Shown: one piece after another, positions 30,045-40,263 of the stretch
How positions within the stretch are numbered: position 1 is the stretch's first letter
Layout of the letters: every line of letters begins with the position of its first letter
NCBI GenBank assembly: GCA_020342235.1
Contig: CP073216.1
Span: 930,001 to 994,000 of the forward strand
DNA from: Saccharomycopsis phalli
Lineage: Eukaryota; Ascomycota; Saccharomycetes; Ascoideales; Saccharomycopsidaceae
Length of the DNA stretch: 64,000 nucleotides
Reading direction: 5' to 3'
Made by a program: the position numbers and the translations under genes
Notes under the pieces: model-generated
Database searches by the model: none
Told to the model about the DNA's origin: nothing
Seen by the model: the letters and a program-made list of their open reading frames with translations, nothing else

Positions 30045-30575
30045 ATGAGTGGGGTCAATGTGTCGTCGCGGGTGCTTAACATGAAGTTCATGCGTGCTGC
30101 TGTGAGCAAGGAGGAGAAGTTGAAGAAGGAGGAGCAGCAGCAGCAGCAGCGTGACAAGTCCCAGTGGAGTCTTGGCCAGCAAAGTCGCATTGTGCAGCCA
30201 GTGAGCAGTGTTGGGTATTCTTCCATGAGGGAGTTTTTTGAGGATGATGAGTCGGATGAGGAGATTGTGGGGCGGCGGGTGTTGGGTGCGGCTGAGCCGG
30301 AGCCCGAGGAGGAGATATTGGAGACGAAGATTGTGAAGGAAAAGAAGCAAAAGAAGCAAAAAGGCAAGAGCAAGAAGTTGGTGCAGGCCAAGTCTGGGAT
30401 TCCTTCGGTGGAGGAGTTTATGCTGGGTGGGATGGAAGAGGGGGGTGAGCGAAAGATGGAAGGGACAAGAGGTCAGCGAAATATGGAAGGGACAAGAGGT
30501 CAGCGAAATATGGAAGGGACAAGAGGTAAGCGAAAGATGGAAGAGAAAGGAGGTAAGCGAAAAAGAAGTAAGTAG
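30045..30575 (+). CDS. MPP6: Nuclear exosome cofactor Mpp6
   Basis: The protein has 176 residues from ATG (MSGVNVSSRVLNMKFMRAA). The start SSRVLNMKFM is nearly identical to S. cerevisiae Mpp6 SSRVMNMKFM, which binds the exosome. A W-containing motif (SQWSLG), VGYSSMREFF and VGRRVLG follow in the same order as the WDL, VGYSELR and GRKTFG of Mpp6. The tail is Lys-rich with a nuclear-localisation-like KKQKKQKGKSKK, then four nine-residue repeats (MEGTRGQRN). It helps the nuclear exosome and Mtr4 degrade and trim RNAs. Confidence 0.88.
   Translation: MSGVNVSSRVLNMKFMRAAVSKEEKLKKEEQQQQQRDKSQWSLGQQSRIVQPVSSVGYSSMREFFEDDESDEEIVGRRVLGAAEPEPEEEILETKIVKEKKQKKQKGKSKKLVQAKSGIPSVEEFMLGGMEEGGERKMEGTRGQRNMEGTRGQRNMEGTRGKRKMEEKGGKRKRSK
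30457..30560 (+). repeat. 27-bp in-frame repeat at the MPP6 3' end
   Basis: Four copies of ATGGAAGGGACAAGAGGTCA-type units, the last diverged (MEEKGGKRK), followed five codons later by the stop. Confidence 0.85.
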
Positions 30576-30679
30576 ATGAGTGTTGGACATGATGTAGTGG
30601 ATGATGTGGTGGTGGATGATTAATATGTATGATTAATATGTATGATTAGATGTATGCTTATATGCTGCGTAATGTATGC

Positions 30680-30860
30680 TTGGTATAAATGATAATATTG
30701 ATACATGATAATATTGATATTTGATAAATGATAATATTGATATTTGATAAATGATAATATTGATATTTGATAATTGATGAATGATAATTGATAAATGATA
30801 ATATTGATAAATGATATCATCCATATTGATATCATCGATATTGATATCATCAATATACAT
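30680..30860. repeat. AT-rich GATAATATTGATA array
   Basis: Degenerate 20-23-bp units of GATAATATTGATATTTGATA, changing into GATATCAT-rich units at the right end. Confidence 0.85.
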
Positions 30861-31634
30861 CAATAATCCATCACCATACATACAACACTACTTTGTTAAT
30901 TAATATTCACCACAGCCACTCCTCCAATGTACCTTCTTGTATAGCCAGCGTCACGAAACTCCGCCACTTGCCTGCTCTCGTCATAAATAATCAAATCACA
31001 CCAACTCGGCAACTCCCACCATAACATCCGTCAACATATCCATGCGACTGGCTCGTGAAGCATGACCACGCGTATTGGCTAATATAGAGGATAATTAAAG
31101 TTTTCAAGGTTCAGCAATTTCCGTGTCAGATTTCAATTAATATCCCGGCACAATATAGTTTTCCCCGGAGAGTACCGTGTCTGTTTGGTAATCATCAACA
31201 GTAGTCTACATTCAAGACATGTTATAGTCAAGACCAGCACATGGACGTTTACCAGCACGTTTCGCTTCTCGCCCAAATATAATCCTCTTGTAACCATCTC
31301 TTGTCAACCCCGACCCTGAATTAGTCCCTGTGCATCCCACACTTTTTAGACCCGGGTCCGCGTGCCGCAATGCCTCCGAGTATCACTCTAATTTCACCAA
31401 ACGTCACCTTGCTTTATCTCCCAGGCCGCACATTTTGGTCTTGCAATTCAATCATATGCAAATCTCGGCGTACCAAATCCATAGCACATGCTGTGGCAGG
31501 ATCATATACTGAATGTGCCAAGACAATTCATGACAAGGTATATTTGGCGTGACCAAAGGGGATTCCCAGCCAATTGTGCCATCTGGGGTATTTCTCGGGA
31601 ATGGCTTTTACCGGGTTGTAATTACATGTTTGGG

Positions 31635-31715
31635 TTTGCAAGTGCACCAATGAAGCAAGTGTACTAATGGAATGCAAGTGTACCAGTGGAGTGCAAGTGT
31701 ACCAATGGAGTGCAA
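31635..31715. repeat. 17-19-bp tandem array
   Basis: Four copies of GTGCAAGTGTACCAATGGA. Confidence 0.85.
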
Positions 31716-31914
31716 GGCTTGATATCGTAATGAGTTTCATATGGTGCCTGTCATTAAAGTGTGGGGTCTTGTGCGGGATCTTACAAGTGTAACCTTTGTA
31801 AGGATATGAATATATCTGTGGATTTATGCATTTAATCCGAGCACGTTGGTATGCTCATGAATGCTAAGGATGAGATGAGGAATGGTTGTGAAAATCCAAT
31901 GTGAATAGGGTGTC

Positions 31915-32330
31915 TGATATTTAGAAGTATGAATTAGGCTGTTGATGAACATTAGACTGTCGAAATTAGACTATCTATGGATATTCAGAAGTATGGATTG
32001 ACTATCTATGGATATTCAACATCTATGAATTAGAATACCAATGAATATTAGACTGTTGATGAAGATTCAGATGGCTGTCAATATTCAGAAGTATGGATTA
32101 GACCATCTACCAATATTCAGAAGTATGAATTAGACTACCAATGAATATAAGACTGTCGATGAAGATTCATAATGTCTATCAATATTCAGATGGCTGTCAA
32201 TATTCAGAAGTATGAATTAGATTGTCGATGAATATTAGACTGTCGATGAAAATTCAAAATGTATCGATATTCATATGTCTGTCAATATTCATATGCCCAT
32301 GAATATTTAAAATTTCCATCAATATCAGAC
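31915..32330. repeat. Degenerate minisatellite
   Basis: Mixed units of AATATTCAGAAGTATGAATT and TAGACTGTCGATGAATAT, more than ten copies in various orders. Confidence 0.8.
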
Positions 32331-32344
32331 ACTATGGACATTAG

Positions 32345-32455
32345 GCCCTTGAACATTGACTGTCTTGAACATTGACTGTCTTGAACATTGACTGTCTTGA
32401 ACATTGACTGTCTTGAACATTGACTGTCTTGAACATTGACTGTCTTGAACATTAT
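32345..32455 (+). repeat. 16-bp tandem array
   Basis: Seven almost perfect copies of TTGAACATTGACTGTC; the low divergence suggests recent growth. Confidence 0.95.
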
Positions 32456-32504
32456 ACTGCCTATTTCAAAAAGTCTGTATACATTTGGATATCCATCAAT
32501 ATTC

Positions 32505-32665
32505 AGACTGCATCAAAAAGTCATCCAGTGTATCACTGTATCACTCCATTGCAAGTGTATCAAAAAGTCATCCAGTGCATCACTCATCAAAGTGCATCAC
32601 CGATCCGAGTATATCAAGTATCCACTATATCACTGACCCGTGTATATCAAGTCATTCAGTACATC
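32505..32665. repeat. Degenerate array
   Basis: Units of CATCAAAAAGTCATCCAGTG and TATCACT, about five copies. Confidence 0.7.
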
Positions 32666-32752
32666 ACCCCTACTAATCTACATCAATACAATCCTACCAT
32701 TGTCTATGGACCTAACCCATGCCGACCCAGCCAGCCTAATATACATACCCAT

Positions 32753-33877
32753 TCACTTGCGGAGCGGACTCCCGTCCTCCTCAGTCAATGTCGTGAGGGC
32801 AACTGCCTCCTCGTTCTCGTTATCAATGCTAAACAAGCTGTGGCTGTTGGAACTCACCCGACGGTGGAGCTGCAACGAGCGGCGGATCGAGACTCCGCCA
32901 CCAACACCGTTATCAAACGGGATGTCATTTACGCCCTTGCCCGAGCCAAAAAGATGCTCACCGTCCTCTGTGCACACGGGAAGCAAGTCCTCGTTCTTGT
33001 GCTTTCTGGAGATGTTGAGGAGGTACACGCCCAAGAAGATGATGATGAACCCGCAAATGAGCGAGATGATGTTGATCAACGACGCGGTGTTGAATCCACG
33101 AAACAAGATGAAGGATGCTGCCAATGTGGCGGTGGTGAATGACACATAATAGAGCGGATTCACGATCGAGGTGTCAAACTGGTCCAATGCCTTGTTGAAG
33201 TAGTTCATTTGGGTGAGGATGCAAAAGACCACCACGATCAAAAAGAAGTATGTCGAGAGATGGGTGAACTGGTTGTTCCCCGCAAACGTGAGCTTCAACG
33301 CAATGCCAAATGCCTTGATGGACATTACGGAAATCGATCCCACGGTCGAGCAGATGGAGATGTAAATCACCGGGTTCTTCGACCCGTAGTGCGGTACCAC
33401 TTTGTAGATCATGAAGATGGCAAATATCGCAACCCCAAGGCAGTAGGTGATGAATCCCGGCCGGAGCGCATAGTCCAAAATCTCGTCCACGGTCTCAATC
33501 TCCTTGTCAGGCGGCGCGTGCAACACAATAATCACCGATCCAAGCAAGCAGATGGCACAGCCCATCTTGCCCAACACTCCAAGCTCCTCCTTGAGGAATA
33601 TTGCTGCCAATACCGCACCAATAATCACCGACAACGCTCCGAGCGGTGTGACCAAAATCGCCGGGGCAAACGTGTACGCAGCAAAGTTGGCAATCTCCCC
33701 AATCGCCATGGTGGCTATTCCCGCCCACCAGATTGGGTTCCGCAAATACTCAAAGCCCTTGCCTTGATATCCCTGGTTCTGGGCGTCCATAAGGCCCTTT
33801 TTCGTGATGATGAACGACGTTCCAATCGCTAGCGACGAGGACATGGCTAGCGCAAGTCCAATGTATTTCTCCTCCAT
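32753..33877 (-). CDS. NIPA-family magnesium transporter
   Basis: The protein has 374 residues from the ATG of MEEKYIGL. Nine hydrophobic helices fill residues 5-300 in the DMT/EamA fold. Family landmarks are IGTSFIITKKGL, NPIWWAG, GEIANFAAYTFAPAILVTPLGALSVI and GCAICLLGSVIIVLHAP. Human NIPA1/2 carry Mg2+ across plasma and endosomal membranes, so Mg2+ transport is inferred. The C-terminal ~70 residues are cytosolic and disordered. It resembles uncharacterised fungal NIPA proteins; I give no symbol. Confidence 0.9.
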   Translation of the reverse strand: MEEKYIGLALAMSSSLAIGTSFIITKKGLMDAQNQGYQGKGFEYLRNPIWWAGIATMAIGEIANFAAYTFAPAILVTPLGALSVIIGAVLAAIFLKEELGVLGKMGCAICLLGSVIIVLHAPPDKEIETVDEILDYALRPGFITYCLGVAIFAIFMIYKVVPHYGSKNPVIYISICSTVGSISVMSIKAFGIALKLTFAGNNQFTHLSTYFFLIVVVFCILTQMNYFNKALDQFDTSIVNPLYYVSFTTATLAASFILFRGFNTASLINIISLICGFIIIFLGVYLLNISRKHKNEDLLPVCTEDGEHLFGSGKGVNDIPFDNGVGGGVSIRRSLQLHRRVSSNSHSLFSIDNENEEAVALTTLTEEDGSPLRK

Positions 33878-34629
33878 GTTGCTCAAGATCCGTACAACAA
33901 CTGTGTAGTGCAAGTGCGTGGTGTCTACTTTTTCCCAGGCCTGATTTACCCTATGCAGTAAACACCGGCTGACTCTGAAACAAACGGGTGACTGGTAAAT
34001 ATAGAATAGGTCACGTGTTGGCCAATACTGCAGTAGGCAGTCAAGTCAGTAGACAGTCAGTAGACAAGTACAGTAGACAAGTACAGTAGACAAGTACGAT
34101 ATACAAGTACGGTATACAATTAAACGGTGCGGTATACAAGTAAACAGTATTGTAACGGTACAGTATACAGTAACACATGGTATATAATATCAATCCCTTG
34201 GAATTACATCTGCTTTCCAATTGTCTATGCTGCATTTCAAATTGTCTACACTGCATTTTTCCCGTCTAAATTTCCCGTCTACATTTTCCATCTACATTTT
34301 CCATCTACACTATTTCTCGTCTACATTTTCCATCTATAAATCTCACCACAAATTTCAATCGCCCTCAATTACAAGCATTTCCCATCTACGTACCATGTTT
34401 CACATGTACTCTCCTCTGGTCATGCCATTGTTCACTTTGGTTCCTGCTTGTTTCATGTACTCACTTGTCTCACCCGAGTACCTCATGAAACCATGCGCAA
34501 AATGCCCAGAGAAGTCGTGATGAATCTGTGAATTTAAACTGTCAAGTGCTGGAAGAGTGAGGTTCTCGATTGTATGGCGACTGTGATTAATTTCCTGTAG
34601 GTACAATACTACAATTGCTTTGAATTACC

Positions 34630-34850
34630 TTGAGTCACTTTTAATTACCTTGAAGTACCTTTAATTACCTTGAATCTCACTTGGAATGTCATGAATCTCC
34701 TTGGAATGTCATGAATCTCACTTGGAATGCCTTGAATCTCACTTGAGATGTCATGAATTTCACTCGACATGTTACGAATCCCACTTGAAATGCCTTGAAT
34801 TTCACTTTGGATGCCTTGAAACGCCTTGAGTTTTACTTGAATCTCACTGC
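34630..34850. repeat. ~18-21-bp array
   Basis: Degenerate units of CCTTGAATCTCACTTGGAAT and GTCATGAATCTC, about ten copies. It is open on the minus strand with SEIQGI/SEIHDI repeats. Confidence 0.85.
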
Positions 34851-34854
34851 TCAC

Positions 34855-34945
34855 TCATCTCACCTCACTTCTCACTCACCTCACTTCTCACTCACCTCAC
34901 TTCTCACTCACCTCACTTCTCACTCACCTCACTTCTCACTCACCT
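34855..34945. repeat. 15-bp tandem array
   Basis: Six almost identical copies of CTCACTCACCTCACTT. Confidence 0.95.
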
Positions 34946-34984
34946 CACTTTATATTCCCTGCTCTAACCTGTACTCATCCATAC

Positions 34985-35105
34985 CCACCTCCAACTATAC
35001 ATCCTTCTCTCATCTCATTTCGTATTCTCCAACTATACATCCTTCTCTCATCTCATTTCGTATTCTCCAACTATTCATCCTCCTCTCATCTCATTTCGTA
35101 TTCTC
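34985..35105. repeat. 38-bp tandem array
   Basis: Three copies of a unit with CCAACTATACATCCTTCTCT and ATCTCATTTCGTATT. Confidence 0.95.
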
Positions 35106-35478
35106 CGGCCTTTTCACCACATCATACCCTTGCCTTTCCAAAACCACCACTTGCTGCAAAACTCCAGCTCAATCCCTGCTATTAATCCTCAAAACGCCCA
35201 TCAAAATTTGCTTACAAAATCTCCCTACGCCTTTAATAATTTCATAATCACAGGCATTCTATGCCATACCCAGTCATTTATCACAGCGTGATGTGCAACT
35301 AGAATACGAGTTTGTGAAATGGCTAAATTTGCTCAACTATTGCAAGTCTGGCTAAATTTGCTCGACTATTACAAGTCTGGCTATTATAATTAAAGGGAGA
35401 CACGTTGTCTCTGTAGGAATGGACTTGGCTAGACCATACCTTGTACAGATGCTTGAATAAGAACTATATGCAAGGCAA

Positions 35479-35550
35479 GCCGTAGAAATATATAAAAGAT
35501 AGCCGTAGAAATATATAAAAGATAGCCGTAGAAATATATAAAAGACAAGC
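35479..35550. repeat. 23-bp tandem array
   Basis: Three copies of GCCGTAGAAATATATAAAAG plus three bases. Confidence 0.95.
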
Positions 35551-35834
35551 CGTCAATGAAATGGACTTGGCTGGACCATACCTTTCTGACAAGATTGGGC
35601 TAGCATAGAGTCAAGTAATCTCTCATTTCATTACAACTATACCAGTGAACCATTTCTGTGAATCAAAATATACACCCATGGACGTATTTAGATTGAGCAA
35701 TATTCCAAGGCTCGTATGATAAATTACAAGATGGTTGTAGAATCTCATTGTAATAATCTCTATACTCTGCATCTCTAATTTCACTCTCAGCTTTCCACCC
35801 ACTCCACAATCCCACTCCACAACTCTCACACCAT

Positions 35835-37166
35835 CTACTCCAACATCCCAAAATCAACTCCATCCGCGTCCCAGCCATCCACCGGATCAGTCAAGTTCCG
35901 CGAAATCTTCCACAACTGAATCATATTATTATCACTCACACTAGACAACAACCACTTCAAGTTCTCGTCAGGATGCCACGACAAGTCCGTCACCAAACTT
36001 GTATGTCCAGCATGCATCATAAACAACTCCGGTGCACCATCGTCCGCATCATCCTGGTTCTGCTCCTCACCAATCCGCGAAACGTCCCAGATAATCACCC
36101 GTCGATCCTCTGAGCCAGAAGCAAGAAACCCATCTTGATGTGGCGACCACTCGAGCGTGGTCACCGACTCAGAATGGCCCATCATGGAATGGAGCTTGGA
36201 GCCGATATTCCGAAGATCGTGCAACGCCACAATGGAGTCCGACGACCCGGTGGCTAGCAAATTGCGCGAAAATGGCGAAAATGACACGCTATTCACCGAT
36301 TTCTCGCTCACCGACGCCAGAAGCACCGCCCGCGAAGGGTCACGTGTGTCATGAATGTGGAGGCACGTGTCGTCCGAGACCGAGGCAAACACCGAGGCAT
36401 CAAACTTGTGCCATTTGACGTCATTGACAATGTCCGAGTGGCTCGTGATCACGTGGAGCGGGCTCGCAGTCTGCTGGGCCGATTCTGTGTCAATTGTATA
36501 CTTGATGCTTGAAATGTCCCACTGGCAGATCGAGTGGTCATCTGACCCGGTGACCAAAGTGCCCTCATGGAAACTGTTCCAGTCCAATCCGTAGGTGTTC
36601 TGGTCATGGTGCTGCAACCGGATCACCGGAGCCCGGTTGACTTTCTTCGACTCTGCCTGGACGTAAATATACCCCTCTCCCAGTCCCGACACCGACGCCA
36701 AAACTTTCGGGTTTTGCGGCATGTATCTTGCCCGGTTCACCTCCGACTCGTAGTGCTCGAGCTTCCGCTTCACCTTTAGCCGGGTGCTGTTTTGCACCCG
36801 CTCACTGTCCCTTTTATACTGCTGGGAAATGTATTCTGGAAGATTCGCACCAACCACCTTGACCTGCTCCTGCTCAGACCCCGAGGTGTTTGTGCCCAAA
36901 AGAAGACTCGACTCAATGGAATGCTCCAGAGTATGGCTCCCAGGGAACCACTGCACCGAAAGCGACGGCCATTTCAAACTCGACTCGTAGACAAAGTCAT
37001 ACATGTAATGGCAGTTCTTTTTCCATAGCTCATATTCCTGGTCAACAGTTAGCTCCTGCTGCGCTTCCAACTCCGCGTCGCGCTCGGCCAGTGCAGCCAA
37101 CGCCTTGATATTCTGCAATTCGTTCTGCGCAGTCTTTAGCGACTCTTCATCAAATGTCACTGGCAT
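35835..37166 (-). CDS. HAT2: Histone acetyltransferase type B subunit Hat2 (RbAp46/48 family)
   Basis: The protein has 443 residues from the ATG of MPVTFDEE. It has an N-terminal helix and the CAF1C/H4-binding segment (YELWKKNCHYMYDFV, SSLKWPSLSVQWFP), then about six WD repeats (GSDDHSICQWD, HSDIVNDVKWH, DTCLHIHDTRDP, GSSDSIVALHDLRN, GSEDRRVIIWDVSRIG, SDNNMIQLW). RIGEEQ-DDADDGAPELFMMHAGH matches S. cerevisiae Hat2 QIGAEQ-DDAEDGVPELIMVHAGH more closely than Msi1. It binds histone H4 and partners Hat1. The N-terminus has a ~40-residue extension relative to S. cerevisiae. Confidence 0.93.
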   Translation of the reverse strand: MPVTFDEESLKTAQNELQNIKALAALAERDAELEAQQELTVDQEYELWKKNCHYMYDFVYESSLKWPSLSVQWFPGSHTLEHSIESSLLLGTNTSGSEQEQVKVVGANLPEYISQQYKRDSERVQNSTRLKVKRKLEHYESEVNRARYMPQNPKVLASVSGLGEGYIYVQAESKKVNRAPVIRLQHHDQNTYGLDWNSFHEGTLVTGSDDHSICQWDISSIKYTIDTESAQQTASPLHVITSHSDIVNDVKWHKFDASVFASVSDDTCLHIHDTRDPSRAVLLASVSEKSVNSVSFSPFSRNLLATGSSDSIVALHDLRNIGSKLHSMMGHSESVTTLEWSPHQDGFLASGSEDRRVIIWDVSRIGEEQNQDDADDGAPELFMMHAGHTSLVTDLSWHPDENLKWLLSSVSDNNMIQLWKISRNLTDPVDGWDADGVDFGMLE

Positions 37167-38427
37167 GGTTTGACATGACAATTACGCGTAGGTAATTTGT
37201 ACTGGAGTCACGTGTTGAGCGTGACTGATAATTGTCGCGGTGCAAATCATTGCATGTTATAGACATTGACCGATGAACAATCATGTAGTTCCAAATGTAA
37301 TGATATTTATTTGAATTTAGTTATTGTCTTTGGACGGTGATTTGTCAAGTATATTTACTCGGGAAAATCCGTGGCCATTGTTGAGAAAACCTATCCATAC
37401 TCGGCCACCTTTACAACCTCTCGATATCCCACCACTATTGAGAAAAATTCTCGATATCCGACCACAGTTGAGAAACCTCTCGATAATCTATCACTGTTGA
37501 GAAATTATATACCCACTCTAAAAATGTCTGGGAACAATTTCAAATCACTTTTGGTACTTCACTACCAAAGAGTCGTAGCAATTTGCTGTACTCGTAGACA
37601 GTCATGCCTTGTTCATTACTCATGCCTTCTTAAAGCATCTGAGTTCGTGTTGTAGCTTCTGTGCCAAAAGAGATCCGTCAAGGTTGGCATGTACATCACC
37701 AACAGCATCTCAAGCTTGAGTTGAACATGTCCGTCACTTGACCCACTGGACTAATTTCAGACAACAAAGCACATGGCTATAAATACTGTATCAAATCAAC
37801 GTCAATTCTTGCAATTTACGTCCCTGGCTCTTCACTAATTCACTTACAACAGTACAGCTCCATATAAGTTCTAATTCCGGTCACAAGTAATCTGACACTG
37901 GGTTTTGCTCCCGTTTTCTGATTAAGAATATTCTTCTTCTGGAGATGATATAGCTAATACAAAATACAGAATATTATTAGCTTTCAAGTCACCTTGGATG
38001 TCCAAGATACAGCACAACAGGCTGCACAATCAAATAATGGGAAATGATTACGTTGTGTGTGAAAACCTACAGAGTCACTAGGAGCCCGAATTCTTTTGAA
38101 AATAGATGAAATACTAGATTCAGCAAAATGCAAAACATATTTGAGAAATCATTGTCAACTACAAACCAGTACATTGAGTTTTTCAGAACGTGATGGAGAG
38201 TGGCTGTTCCTACAGGCTTTGGGATTTCCAAATAAAACTATATTAAATCATCACCCAGAGGCAATAGAGCCAAACAAAAAATAATCATCATCATTTCCAA
38301 CACCAAATCCCTTGCTCCATCCCTTGCTCCATCCCTCGCTCCATCCCTCGCTATATCCGTCTCTCAGACCCAGCGCACATAACCACAACAACTTTGGTGA
38401 AGCATCTTTTCATTGGTGCTACCATAC
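37167..38427. other. HAT2/SWIB-gene divergent intergenic region
   Basis: Contains a ~30-bp degenerate array (37378-37505, TTGAGAAACCTCTCGATA units) and a short copy of the dispersed terminal motif near 37950-37980 (GATATAGCTAATACAAAATA). CACGTG occurs at 37210-37215, upstream of HAT2. A small CATCCCTCGCTC array lies at 38310-38355. No convincing gene. Confidence 0.55.
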
Positions 38428-39639
38428 ATGAACAACGCACCACCAGCGACGACGCTTCCGAATCCCGTCGTGAGTCTTCGGCCGACGGACTTTACGCTCC
38501 CAAAGAGCCTTGACACATTATTTCCCGAGGTGGAGATGGTGCGGAAATTGCAGGACGCCGAGAAGCGGATCGACGTGTTTGCGACGCGCAAGTGGCTTGA
38601 GCTCCAGGAGTCAATGCAGTTTGTCGATAAGGAGAGCGCGGTTTTGCGGATATTCATATACAATACCTGTGAGAACCAACTGTGGCAAAAGGACGCGGCG
38701 CGTAGCCAAGGAAAGGAGGTGGATGAAAACGCGCCGCCAACATGGACATTGCGAATCGAGGGCCGGTTGATCGAGAAGAAGCTGGAGGACGAGCGGAAGT
38801 TTAGCAATTACGTAACTGGAATTGCAGTGGAGCTTGATACTGGAGCAAAATTCGAGAGCATGGACCCCGCGACTCCTAACCGAAACATCATTGAATGGCA
38901 CGAAGTTCCACGTGGCAACACTGCGGCGTTTGACGGGCTCGATGTGAAGCGCAAGGGCTCGGAAAAGGTCAAGTGCAAAATCATTATCCAGCCGAAGGAG
39001 TACCCGGCCAAGTTCCAGCTAGTTGATGGGTTGGCCGAGCTTTTGGGAGCCTCGGAAATGAGTGAGAAGGACGTGGTGTATTCCTTGTGGCAGTATGTGC
39101 AGATCAACCGGTTGCAGGACCAATCTGACAAGCGGTTGGTGAACTGTAACGAGGAATTGGAGGCAGTGGTGGGGTACAAGCAGATTGTGTTTCCCGAGTT
39201 GGTGTTGCTTGTCAAGAAGTTTCTCAAGCCAGTGGAGCCAATTCGACTCGAGTACGAGATTTCCACCGACCGCTCCTCAACGCTTGGCGACTTGGTGCTT
39301 GATGTGAATGTAGAGACCCGCAAAGTCGTGGCTGATGACAGCACCAAGGAAAAGGAATTGTTTTTCAAGAACGAGTCCGCTGTCAAAGAGTTGGAGAACA
39401 AAATGGCGCTCGACATCCAGGCTTTGAACCAGTCGCGCACAAAGTACGAGTTCTTTAAAAAGTTCTCCCAGGACCCAGTCGGGTTTATGGAAAAGTGGAG
39501 CGAGTCGCAGGCCAAGTCGTTGAAGATCTTGACCGGGGACGAGGGGTATACCGAGGAAAATGCCCGGAGAAGCGAGTTTTATAGCGATGAATTGTTGGAC
39601 AATAACATCGACTTGTTGTTTAACAGCAATAGGATATAG
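38428..39639 (+). CDS. SWIB/SMARCD-family chromatin remodeller subunit (Rsc6 or Snf12 type)
   Basis: The protein has 403 residues from the ATG of MNNAPPATTLPNPVV. The N-terminal helical region (FPEVEMVRKLQDAEKRIDVFATRKWLELQESM in part: KLQDAEKRIDVF) resembles the SMARCD start of the conserved domain. TWTLRIEGRLI and the segment before SWIB follow, then a SWIB/MDM2-like fold at about 195-275 (KFQLVDGLAELLG, VVYSLWQYVQINRLQD). It ends in a C-terminal coiled coil. Rsc6 (RSC) and Snf12 (SWI/SNF) are paralogues, and I cannot decide between them from sequence alone. Confidence 0.85.
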   Translation: MNNAPPATTLPNPVVSLRPTDFTLPKSLDTLFPEVEMVRKLQDAEKRIDVFATRKWLELQESMQFVDKESAVLRIFIYNTCENQLWQKDAARSQGKEVDENAPPTWTLRIEGRLIEKKLEDERKFSNYVTGIAVELDTGAKFESMDPATPNRNIIEWHEVPRGNTAAFDGLDVKRKGSEKVKCKIIIQPKEYPAKFQLVDGLAELLGASEMSEKDVVYSLWQYVQINRLQDQSDKRLVNCNEELEAVVGYKQIVFPELVLLVKKFLKPVEPIRLEYEISTDRSSTLGDLVLDVNVETRKVVADDSTKEKELFFKNESAVKELENKMALDIQALNQSRTKYEFFKKFSQDPVGFMEKWSESQAKSLKILTGDEGYTEENARRSEFYSDELLDNNIDLLFNSNRI

Positions 39640-40263
39640 CCAGGTGGTCTGGGTTCTGACACTTGTGCGGCTGTCTTGCGGATGGATTTGGTAAATATAC
39701 GTGACTAGACACTTTGTGAAGCTGTATACCCTGGTATTTTTACCATGTGGCGTAGTGGTACCAGATGTTGGTTTTACCATTTTTAAATCACATTCCCTTG
39801 CCTCAGCCCGTTGAAAATGGGTATACGGCTTTGTTATCGAGTCTTTCCAAGATCTATCACGTCAGAAACAATGTCATTTCTCTTGTCTCTGTATTTTCCA
39901 AAGTAAAAGCACACTTGTCAAGTCATTGTCCAGAGACAATATAGTTAGATGCAAAAATAAATATTATTATTATACCTAAACACATGTCTGCCTAATTTCA
40001 GATTAACACGCCACAAGGTTGTATGTCAATCTCATGGGCTTTGTTAATGATAAATGGCAGGTATCAAACATTGAAATCTACTTTACGAGTATACAAAGAG
40101 ATGAGATAGTGTATATAGGAATGTAAATAGAATATAAATGGGAAACATGAAATATAAAATAAAGTGCTCACAATGTCTAGTGTCCAATAGTCACCAGTAA
40201 ACATCATGTGAGTCTAATGCAACTATGAAATAGTGTAAAATGAGTCGAGAATTCTCAACATTT
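39640..40263. other. Spacer with a short dispersed-repeat end
   Basis: At 39938-39985 the terminal motif seen in copy B recurs (ATATAGTTAGATGCAAAAAT, AAATATTATTATTAT). The rest is AT-rich and featureless. Confidence 0.5.

Larger units (their letters stand above)
30576..32752. other. 2.2-kb repeat-rich spacer
   Basis: Between MPP6 and the NIPA-type gene, which converge on it. At least five minisatellites lie here, listed separately. A single 43-codon frame on the minus strand (30896-31027) is discussed under rejected items. Confidence 0.6.
33878..35834. other. 2-kb spacer of tandem arrays
   Basis: Between the NIPA-type gene and HAT2. It holds arrays at 34040-34120 (GTAGACAAGTACA), 34230-34345 (GTCTACATTTTCCATCTACA), 34630-34850, 34855-34945, 34985-35105 and 35479-35550. 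A minus-strand open segment at 34400-34606 is treated under findings. A CACGTG box lies at 34011-34016 upstream of the NIPA-type gene. Confidence 0.6.

Noticed and set aside
30896-31027. A 43-codon minus-strand frame starting MLWWELPSWCDLIIY
   Set aside because: It looks protein-like, but it is short, an in-frame stop lies two codons before its ATG, there is no good splice acceptor of the local type, and it resembles nothing I know. Chance is the simpler explanation.
4793-35834. The regular arrays as a CRISPR array
   Set aside because: The units are contiguous without unique spacers, vary in length and sit in a eukaryotic chromosome; they are minisatellites.
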